Below, one piece after another: positions 1 through 5,065 of a stretch of 7,246 bases of DNA (position 1 is the first letter of the stretch; every line of letters starts with the position of its first letter). The notes beneath the pieces were generated by a model. It had not been told where the DNA came from and made no database searches. It was given only the letters and a program-made list of their open reading frames with translations. This stretch comes from an uncultured bacterium (lineage in GTDB: Bacteria > Krumholzibacteriota > Krumholzibacteriia > LZORAL124-64-63). Position numbers and translations under genes: made by a program. Location of the stretch: positions 1-7,246 of the forward strand of contig CAINDZ010000356.1 of the NCBI GenBank assembly GCA_903847545.1, written 5' to 3'.

Positions 1-906
1 CTCGGCCACGACCAGCACCAGCACCGCGTCGGGACCGGGCAGGTCCAGCGCGGCCTTCAGGCGGCTGGCCAGCATCTGGCGCGGGCTGACCTCGCCGCCG
101 GGAAAGGCCAGGGGACGGGAGTCGGTCAGGCCCAGCTCGTGAAGCATCCGGAACTGCGCGCAGTGGCCCTTGTAGCGGATCGTCTTGTAGTCCAGCTCGG
201 GGACGCGGCCGGCCAGCGTCTGCGGCAGCGTCGAGGTGCCGCCGCTCGTCTGGAAGGCCTCGAGCTCGCCGAACGGCTCGGGGAAGGTCAATGTCTCCAG
301 CTCGCTCAGCGACGGCACGGTGTCCAGGCTGCCGCCGCGGATGACCACCGCCGGCTCGATGTACTCGTTGATGAGCCCCTCGACCGAGAACACGATCTTG
401 TAGTTCATCGGCGGCTGCGGCTGCAGGGGCAGGCCGCCGACGCGCAGGCGCAGCGAAGCCACCTTCGCCAGGCGCGTCGTCAGCCAGTAGCCCAGGATAC
501 CGGCCAGGCCGGGGGCCAGGCCGCAGTCCGGCACGATGGCCACGCCGTTGCGCCTTGCCGCGCCGTCGAGCGCGAATTCCTTCGCCACGACGTCGTTGTT
601 GCCGCCGAGGTCCAGGAAGTGCGCCTGCTGCTCGACCGCCTGGGCCGCCAGCGGGGCGTTGTACCAGTAGTTGACGGCGCTGACCACCACGTCGGCGTCC
701 CGCATGAGGGGCGCCAGGAAGGCCTGGTCCTGGACGTAGCCGGGGCAGCAGCGCAGCCGCGGGTCGCCGAAGCGGGCGGCCAGGCGCTCGAGGCTGTCGG
801 CGTCCGAGTCGACCGCGCACAGGGCGGTGGTGTCGGGGGCGTGCCGCAGCAGGTCGTGGGCGATGGCCGTGCCCTGCAGGCCGGCCCCGAGCAGCAGGTA
901 CTTCAT
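1..906 (-). CDS. Saccharopine dehydrogenase family protein, L-lysine 6-dehydrogenase-like (C-terminus beyond the left edge)
   Basis: This leftward gene starts at ATG 904-906 and stays open to base 1, giving 302 residues; relatives have roughly 380, so about 80 C-terminal residues are missing. The start is set by GGAGG 4-5 bases upstream. Seen: an N-terminal Rossmann NAD(P)-binding loop GAGLQG (residues 7-12), VDSD at the end of the second strand (32-35), LDLGG (98-102), PDCGLAPG (126-133), a substrate-domain segment FSVEGLINEY (173-182), SGGTSTL (221-227) and YKTIRYKGH (240-248). From memory these blocks match Geobacillus-type lysine 6-dehydrogenase, which oxidises the epsilon-amino group of L-lysine to allysine with NAD+ in the cytoplasm. 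Many relatives are annotated only as saccharopine dehydrogenase, so the exact substrate is inferred. It is transcribed away from the fumarase operon. Confidence 0.88.
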   Translation of the reverse strand, partial: MKYLLLGAGLQGTAIAHDLLRHAPDTTALCAVDSDADSLERLAARFGDPRLRCCPGYVQDQAFLAPLMRDADVVVSAVNYWYNAPLAAQAVEQQAHFLDLGGNNDVVAKEFALDGAARRNGVAIVPDCGLAPGLAGILGYWLTTRLAKVASLRLRVGGLPLQPQPPMNYKIVFSVEGLINEYIEPAVVIRGGSLDTVPSLSELETLTFPEPFGELEAFQTSGGTSTLPQTLAGRVPELDYKTIRYKGHCAQFRMLHELGLTDSRPLAFPGGEVSPRQMLASRLKAALDLPGPDAVLVLVVAE

Positions 907-957
907 CGTGGCCTCCGGGGGCGCATGGCGGGTGGCGGAAGGGTTCCGGTGGGCCCC

Positions 958-986
958 AAGATAAGGCCGGGCGGCCCGCCGGTCAT
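958..986 (-). promoter_or_regulatory. Candidate sigma70-type promoter of the lysine dehydrogenase-like gene
   Basis: Read on the minus strand, ATGACC (986 to 981) and TATCTT (963 to 958) are separated by exactly 17 bases. They match the -35 and -10 consensus at 4 of 6 positions each. The predicted transcript start is near 951, giving a 5' leader of about 45 bases to the ATG at 906. A small perfect inverted repeat, CGGAA-GGG-TTCCG (936-948), lies within the first 16 transcribed bases. This is assigned by inspection only. Confidence 0.5.
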
Positions 987-1032
987 CCCAGATCCGGGGG
1001 TGCGGGCGCCGTCGGCGGACCCTGCGGCGCGG

Positions 1033-1061
1033 TTGACCGTCCGCGGGGGCGGGGCTACTAT
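1033..1061 (+). promoter_or_regulatory. Sigma70-type promoter of the fumarase operon
   Basis: TTGACC (1033-1038) and TACTAT (1056-1061) are separated by 17 bases and match the -35 and -10 consensus at 5 of 6 and 4 of 6 positions. TACTAT is an AT-rich island in very GC-rich sequence. The predicted transcript start is near 1068, leaving a leader of about 65 bases before the ATG at 1134. The promoter lies back to back with the leftward one; 46 bases separate the two -35 hexamers, a natural place for a shared regulator, although I see no convincing operator palindrome there. Confidence 0.68.
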
Positions 1062-1062
1062 C

Positions 1063-1100
1063 GGACGGGGCCCCAAGCCCAAGGCTCGAGGCCCCGGTCC
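1063..1100 (+). other. Inverted repeat / stem-loop at the predicted 5' end of the fumarase mRNA
   Basis: GGACGGGGCC (1063-1072) can pair with GGCCCC and GTCC (1090-1095 and 1097-1100), with G1096 bulged. The loop holds a second short hairpin, AGCC-CAA-GGCT (1076-1086). The left arm overlaps the predicted +1 (about 1068), so it could be a 5'-terminal mRNA stem or a DNA operator. Pairing is seen directly; function is inferred, and GC-rich DNA makes chance hairpins common. Confidence 0.4.
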
Positions 1101-1133
1101 CCATCCGTGCCATCACCGCCAAGGAGCGCGCCC

Positions 1134-2024
1134 ATGGACGCCAAGGTGCTGCAGAAAAACCTGCTCGAACTGATCCGCCGCACGTCGGCCGAGTTGCCGA
1201 GCGATGTCGTGCGCGCGATCGAGGCGGGCGCCCGCAAGGAAGCCGCGGGCTCGAACGCGAAGTACGCGTTCGACGTGATCCGCGAGAACATCGGGATGGC
1301 CAAGGTCAAGTCCCAGCCGCTGTGCCAGGACACCGGGACCATCATCGTCTACGCCGAGCTGCCGTCGTGGTGCGACGAGAAGACGTTCCGCAAGGCGTAC
1401 GAGAAGGCGACGGCCGAGGCCACCAAGGTGGGCTACCTGCGCCAGAACTCGGTGGACGCGATCACCGGCGCCAACTCGGGCGACAACCTCGGCCCCGGCT
1501 CGCCGTCGTTCCACTTCCACCAGGCCTCGGGCAAGGCGCTGACCGTGCGCATGATGCTCAAGGGCGGCGGCTGCGAGAACGTCAGCACGCAGTACAGCCT
1601 GCCCGACGCGCGCCTGGGCGCGGGCCGCGACCTCGAGGGCGTGCGGCGCTGCATCCTGGACAGCGCGCTGCAGGCGCAGGGCAAGGGCTGCGGGCCCGGC
1701 ATCCTGGGCGTGTGCGTGGGCGGCGACCGCGGCACCGGCTACATCGCGGCCAAGGAGACGTTGTTCCGCGAGATGGACGACGTGAACGAGGACCCACGCC
1801 TGGCCAAGCTGGAAAAAAGGATCCTGAAGGAAGCCAACAGCCTCGGCGTCGGGCCGATGGGCTTCGGCGGCGCCACGACGCTGATGGGCGTGAAGATCAC
1901 GCACCGCAACCGCGTGCCCGCCTCGTTCTTCGTCTCCGTCGCGTACATGTGCTGGGCCTTCCGGCGCAACGGGTTCGTGCTTTCGGAGGGCGGGCGCATC
2001 ACGCGCTGGCTCTACCCGTCCTAG
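1134..2024 (+). CDS. Fumarate hydratase class I, alpha (iron-sulfur) subunit
   Basis: This 296-residue protein is the N-terminal half of the class I fumarase/tartrate dehydratase family, which as a complex with the beta subunit interconverts fumarate and L-malate in the cytoplasm. Three cysteines sit where the family binds the catalytic [4Fe-4S] cluster: C64 in LCQDTG, C186 in GKGCGPG and C273 in YMCWA. Their spacing (122 and 87) is close to that in single-chain class I fumarases. D66 and R103 in YLRQNS match substrate-site residues, and TGANSGDNLG (111-120) is also typical. ATG 1134 is chosen because AAGGAG (1121-1126) lies 7 bases upstream; an in-frame GTG at 1107 has no such site. A stop 12 bases before the beta gene indicates translational coupling. 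L(+)-tartrate dehydratase alpha is the main alternative. Oxygen sensitivity is expected from the family. Confidence 0.93.
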   Translation: MDAKVLQKNLLELIRRTSAELPSDVVRAIEAGARKEAAGSNAKYAFDVIRENIGMAKVKSQPLCQDTGTIIVYAELPSWCDEKTFRKAYEKATAEATKVGYLRQNSVDAITGANSGDNLGPGSPSFHFHQASGKALTVRMMLKGGGCENVSTQYSLPDARLGAGRDLEGVRRCILDSALQAQGKGCGPGILGVCVGGDRGTGYIAAKETLFREMDDVNEDPRLAKLEKRILKEANSLGVGPMGFGGATTLMGVKITHRNRVPASFFVSVAYMCWAFRRNGFVLSEGGRITRWLYPS

Positions 2025-2036
2025 GAGGCTGCTGTC

Positions 2037-2603
2037 ATGCTGCTGGAAGCCCCGTTCACCGAAGAGAAGATCCGGGCGCTGCATGTCGGCGACCTGGTCG
2101 AGATCACGGGCGTCATCTTCACGGGACGCGACGCGGTCCACAAGTATCTGCACGACGGCGGCAAGCCGCCCGTCGACCTGAAGGACAGCATCATCTACCA
2201 CTGCGGCCCGGTCGTGGTGAAGGAGAACGGCAAGTGGGTCGTCAAGGCCGCCGGCCCGACGACCAGCGCCCGCGAGGAGCCGTACCAGGGCCCGCTCATG
2301 GAGCAGTACGGCATCCGCGCCGTCATCGGCAAGGGGGGCATGGGCCCCAAGACGCTGCAGTACTGCCAGAAGGTCGGCGGCGTCTACCTGCACGCGATCG
2401 GGGGCGCCGCGCAGGTGCTGGCCGAGCGCGTGGTGGCGGTCAAGGGCGTCCACCTGGCCGAGAAGTTCGGCTCGCCCGAGGCGATCTGGGAGTTCCAGGT
2501 CGACCGGTTCCCGGCCGTGGTGACGATGGATTCGCACGGCCAGTCGCTGCACGCGCAGGTGCTGGCGGAGTCCACCGAGAAGTTCAAGAGCCTGCTCGGC
2601 TGA
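2037..2603 (+). CDS. Fumarate hydratase class I, beta subunit
   Basis: This 188-residue protein is the C-terminal half of class I fumarase as a separate chain. It carries the family's substrate-binding residues in order: R31 in TGRDAVHKY, HCGPVV (55-60), AAGPTTSARE (71-80) with catalytic T75 and R79, and K99 in GKGGMG. The spacings T75-R79 (4) and R79-K99 (20) equal those I recall for the crystallised Leishmania enzyme (T467, R471, K491), supporting an intact active site. AGGAGG (2023-2028) overlaps the alpha stop codon and lies 8 bases before the ATG, so ribosomes can pass directly from alpha to beta, suiting stoichiometric assembly. Tartrate dehydratase beta is the alternative, but no tartrate transport or regulatory gene is visible. 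Confidence 0.93.
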   Translation: MLLEAPFTEEKIRALHVGDLVEITGVIFTGRDAVHKYLHDGGKPPVDLKDSIIYHCGPVVVKENGKWVVKAAGPTTSAREEPYQGPLMEQYGIRAVIGKGGMGPKTLQYCQKVGGVYLHAIGGAAQVLAERVVAVKGVHLAEKFGSPEAIWEFQVDRFPAVVTMDSHGQSLHAQVLAESTEKFKSLLG

Positions 2604-2637
2604 GGCGGACCCTCGCCGGGCAGACGGGAGAAGCAAG

Positions 2638-3948
2638 TTGCAGCTGGAACCCAACGCCGTGGAACCCACGAACCGCGCCGCCGTCCTCTCGGTCGGCGGC
2701 GTTCTCAACATCCTGTATCGCAGGCGCCTGCTGATCATCGGGGCCACGGTCCTGGGACTGGCCGCGGGCATCGCCTACGGGGTCATCGTCAAGCCGCTCT
2801 ACCGGGCCACGGCCCAGGTGCGGCCGGGCATCGTGGCCTTCAACGCCGAGGGCGGGCCCATCCGCGAGACCGCGCTCGAGGACCTCGTCGGCTGGTTCGA
2901 CAAGAAGTTGTACTGGCGCGACCTGCAGCAGCAGGACAGCTATCGCGCGATGAAGGCGGCGCCCATCGTCGTCGCCGAGTTCGTGCCCACGCTGAACTTC
3001 GTGGCGGGCGGCGATGTCGTGACGCTGACCAACCTGGCGCGCAGCCCGGACCTGGCGCGGGACACGCTGGTGCGGAGCATCGAGTCGTACAACATCCAGG
3101 CCTCGCTGGACTCGCTGGGCAGCAGCCTGTACCTGACGCGCCGCGGCGCGCGCCTGCGGATGGAGCGCCTGACGCAGGACATGGCCAAGCTCGACGCCGA
3201 GAAGGAGCGCACGCAGCTCAAGATCGACGAACAGAAGCGCGAGCTGGACATGGTCGGCCTGCAGCGGCAGAGCCTGGAACTGGAGTTGCAGCGACTGCGC
3301 GAGGAGAACGCCTGGCGCGGGCGCGCCGTGACCGAGCTGCGCACGGAGGCGACCGTGGGACGCGAGCGCGTGAAGGAGGCGGACAAGCTCCTGGCCCGGA
3401 CGCTCGAGACCGAGCAGCAGACGGGCGGCGGCGTCGCCGCGGGCGAGGGCACCGGCGCGGTGAGCGAGGTGCTGCTGCAGACGGCCAGCCGCGAGCAGGC
3501 CGGGCGCGCCGGCGAGCTGCTGGGCACCGTCAACAGCATGTCGCTGGGCGTCATCAACGCGACGGTGCGCGCCGACAGCCTGTCGGCCGTGATCACCGCG
3601 AACGAGCTCGAGATGCGGCGCCTGCGCCTGGTCCTCGAGATCGAGCTTGCGAAGAAGGTCGCGGACATCGAGCAGAAGATCCACGACCTGCAGATCGTCA
3701 TCGACCGCGACCTGCCGCGCGAGCGCGCGATTCTTCAGGCCGACCACGACGGCGAGCGAACCAAGCTCGAGGTCGCCGCGCCCCTGCAGCGCGTCGGCCA
3801 GGTGACGGCGACCGAGAAGCCGGTCCGGCCGCGGCGCGCGCGCGCGGCGGCGATCCTGACCTTCCTGGGCCTGTGCGGCGGCACCGCGCTGGCACTGGCC
3901 TGGGAGTACTTCGAGAACAACCGCGCGGTCATCACCGCCGCGCGCTGA
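2638..3948 (+). CDS. Wzz/FepE/Etk-type chain-length determinant-like protein
   Basis: The 436-residue product has the polysaccharide co-polymerase layout: a short cytoplasmic N-terminus, a first membrane segment (about 31-51), a periplasmic stretch with PLYRATAQV (53-61), a long charged heptad-like region (about 170-260), a Gly-rich break near 262-273, a second helical region (about 280-375), then Pro/Arg-rich VTATEKPVRPRR (389-400) just before the second membrane segment (about 402-422). Such proteins set O-antigen, capsule or exopolysaccharide chain length. No Walker motif or tyrosine-kinase domain follows the second membrane segment. The start is TTG 2638, supported by GGGAG (2626-2630) 7 bases upstream; no in-frame ATG precedes the first membrane segment. 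It begins 34 bases after the fumarase beta stop and is probably cotranscribed, yet no glycosyltransferase, flippase or polymerase lies nearby. The family call is good; the substrate is unknown. Confidence 0.75.
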   Translation: MQLEPNAVEPTNRAAVLSVGGVLNILYRRRLLIIGATVLGLAAGIAYGVIVKPLYRATAQVRPGIVAFNAEGGPIRETALEDLVGWFDKKLYWRDLQQQDSYRAMKAAPIVVAEFVPTLNFVAGGDVVTLTNLARSPDLARDTLVRSIESYNIQASLDSLGSSLYLTRRGARLRMERLTQDMAKLDAEKERTQLKIDEQKRELDMVGLQRQSLELELQRLREENAWRGRAVTELRTEATVGRERVKEADKLLARTLETEQQTGGGVAAGEGTGAVSEVLLQTASREQAGRAGELLGTVNSMSLGVINATVRADSLSAVITANELEMRRLRLVLEIELAKKVADIEQKIHDLQIVIDRDLPRERAILQADHDGERTKLEVAAPLQRVGQVTATEKPVRPRRARAAAILTFLGLCGGTALALAWEYFENNRAVITAAR

Positions 3949-3958
3949 CCCCGTGACG

Positions 3959-3989
3959 CCGGCGGCCCGGCCCGTGCCGGGCCTGCCGG
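3959..3989 (+). terminator. GC hairpin after the Wzz-like gene, possible weak terminator
   Basis: GGCCCGGC (3964-3971) pairs perfectly with GCCGGGCC (3976-3983) around the 4-base loop CCGT. Flanking CCGG (3959-3962) and CCGG (3986-3989) can extend the stem across a small internal loop. It starts 11 bases after the stop at 3948. No T-run follows, so it could be a weak or factor-assisted terminator or an mRNA-stabilising end. It separates the fumarase/Wzz unit from the FKBP gene. Confidence 0.4.
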
Positions 3990-3990
3990 A

Positions 3991-4019
3991 TTGCGCGGCG
4001 GCCCCGGTTGTGGCACATT
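3991..4019 (+). promoter_or_regulatory. Candidate promoter of the FKBP lipoprotein gene
   Basis: TTGCGC (3991-3996) and CACATT (4014-4019) are separated by 17 bases. The -10 is weak on its own (3 of 6), but nearly the same pair at the same spacing precedes the aminotransferase gene (4909-4937), which raises confidence. The predicted start is near 4026, with a leader of about 50 bases. GGTCCC (4034-4039) can pair with GGGACC (4047-4052) in that leader. Confidence 0.38.
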
Positions 4020-4075
4020 GCGACGGATGTCCCGGTCCCCAGGCGTGGGACCCACCCCGACCCGAAAGGAAGACC

Positions 4076-4837
4076 ATGTCCAGAGCGAAGATGGCGGCGG
4101 CGTTGCTGACCGCGGTCCTGGTGGCCGCCGTGGCCGGCTGCTTCGGCCCCAAGGTCAAGACGATCGAACCCGGCCTCACGTACGTGGACAAGGTCGCCGG
4201 CAAGGGCGCCGTCGTGGCGAAGGGCGACTTCGTCGTCGTCCACACCACCGGCTGGCTGTGGGAGAACAACGCCAAGGGCAAGCAGCTGTCCTCGGCGACG
4301 GGTGACACCATCACGCTGCGCATCGGCAGCAACGCGGCCATCCCCGGCCTGGAGAAGGGCGTCGCGGGCATGAAGCTCGGCGGCACGCGCGAGGTGACCG
4401 TCGGTCCGGCGCACGCGTTCGGGGCCGAGGGCCGTCCGCCGCTGGTGCCCGGCAACGCCACGATCCTCTTCGAGGTGACCGCGATCGAGGTCATCAAGTA
4501 CGAGGTGCAGGTGCAGCAGGAGGGCACGGGCGCGATGGCCGCCCCCGGCGACCAGGTCGCCGTGCACTACACCGGCTACCTGTGGCAGAACGGCGCCCTC
4601 GGCAAGAAGTTCGACTCGTCGCTCGATCGCGGCGAGCCCATCCGCTTCAAGCTGGGCCAGGGCATGGTCATTCCCGGCTGGGAGGCCGCCTTCGACGGCA
4701 TGAAGGTCGGGACCAAGGCCCGCCTGATCATCCCGCCGCGGCTGGCCTACGGCCCGCAGGGCACGCCCGACGGCACGATTCCGCCGAACACCGACCTGGC
4801 GTTCGACATCGAGCTGGTCGGGATCACCGGCAAGTAG
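4076..4837 (+). CDS. Lipoprotein with tandem FKBP-type peptidyl-prolyl cis-trans isomerase domains
   Basis: The 253-residue product begins with a lipoprotein signal: R3 and K5, a hydrophobic stretch and lipobox VAGC with C22 as the lipidated cysteine. F at +2 predicts outer-membrane sorting, so it would act in the periplasm as a proline isomerase/chaperone for envelope proteins. Two FKBP domains follow, about 44-138 and 148-251. The second keeps the FKBP12 pocket: Y165, F179, D180, F191, V198, I199, W202, Y225, I235 and F243 (Y26, F36, D37, F46, V55, I56, W59, Y82, I90 and F99 of FKBP12). In the first, the same positions read T57, L71, S72, L81, A88, I89, L92, F115, L123 and F132, so it probably has little isomerase activity. 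AAGGA (4066-4070) lies 5 bases before the chosen ATG; an in-frame GTG at 3953 would bury the signal peptide. A strong terminator follows. Confidence 0.93.
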   Translation: MSRAKMAAALLTAVLVAAVAGCFGPKVKTIEPGLTYVDKVAGKGAVVAKGDFVVVHTTGWLWENNAKGKQLSSATGDTITLRIGSNAAIPGLEKGVAGMKLGGTREVTVGPAHAFGAEGRPPLVPGNATILFEVTAIEVIKYEVQVQQEGTGAMAAPGDQVAVHYTGYLWQNGALGKKFDSSLDRGEPIRFKLGQGMVIPGWEAAFDGMKVGTKARLIIPPRLAYGPQGTPDGTIPPNTDLAFDIELVGITGK

Positions 4838-4870
4838 CCTGCCCGGCGCGCGCCGGCCAGGGGCCTCACG

Positions 4871-4903
4871 AGGCGCCCCCGTTCGCGGGGGCGCCTTTCG
4901 TTT
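4871..4903 (+). terminator. Strong intrinsic terminator after the FKBP gene
   Basis: AGGCGCCCCC (4871-4880) pairs perfectly with GGGGGCGCCT (4887-4896). G4881-C4886 adds an eleventh pair closing a TTCG tetraloop (4882-4885). TTTCGTTT follows (4896-4903). The stem begins 34 bases after the FKBP stop and ends before the next candidate promoter, so it insulates the FKBP unit from the aminotransferase gene. Confidence 0.85.
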
Positions 4904-4908
4904 CCCGG

Positions 4909-4937
4909 TTGCGCCGCCTTGGGGCGGGGGCAACATT
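4909..4937 (+). promoter_or_regulatory. Candidate promoter of the aminotransferase gene
   Basis: TTGCGC (4909-4914) and AACATT (4932-4937) are separated by 17 bases. This is almost the same arrangement as at 3991-4019 (identical -35, identical spacer length, five of six -10 bases shared). It lies directly after the FKBP terminator, where a new promoter is expected. The predicted start is near 4944. Confidence 0.42.
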
Positions 4938-4943
4938 TGGCCG

Positions 4944-5065
4944 AGACGCCGGGCGCTCGCAGCCCGGCGCGCAGGCCGCCGCCGGGCGCGTCGGCCACGC
5001 CATGCCAACGGGTGCGCATCGGTCCGCCCGGGACCGCGGGCGCGCCGCCCCAGGAAGGGTACAGC
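4944..5065 (+). other. Structured leader upstream of the aminotransferase gene
   Basis: About 120 bases lie between the predicted transcript start and the ATG at 5066. They contain CGCCGGGC (4947-4954) pairing with GCCCGGCG (4962-4969) across a 7-base loop, and CGGTCC (5020-5025) pairing with GGACCG (5031-5036) across a 5-base loop. I recognise no riboswitch or attenuator and no short leader peptide with a nearby stop. The reading frame is open upstream of 5066, but without a good ribosome-binding site or recognisable protein. Confidence 0.35.

Noticed and set aside
968..978. Perfect short palindrome CGGGC-G-GCCCG in the divergent region
   Set aside because: It is short, pure GC and lies in a promoter spacer; such repeats are expected by chance at this composition.
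1107..1133. Upstream GTG start for fumarase alpha
   Set aside because: It has no Shine-Dalgarno site and the added residues are not family-like; ATG 1134 has AAGGAG at good spacing.
139..1173. Plus-strand open frame covering the lysine dehydrogenase-like gene
   Set aside because: The minus-strand product has clear family motifs, a Rossmann loop at its N-terminus and a good ribosome-binding site; the plus-strand translation is low-complexity shadow sequence.
4011..4021. Sigma54-like TGGCAC followed by TTGC
   Set aside because: Only one base separates the two elements, so the GG and GC dinucleotides are not at the required spacing.
3953..4075. Upstream GTG start for the FKBP gene
   Set aside because: It would put 41 residues before the lipoprotein signal peptide and overlap the candidate promoter and hairpin.
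4919..5065. Upstream start for the aminotransferase
   Set aside because: The translation is Pro/Gly/Arg-rich without homology to the fold, and the ATG at 5066 has a clear ribosome-binding site.
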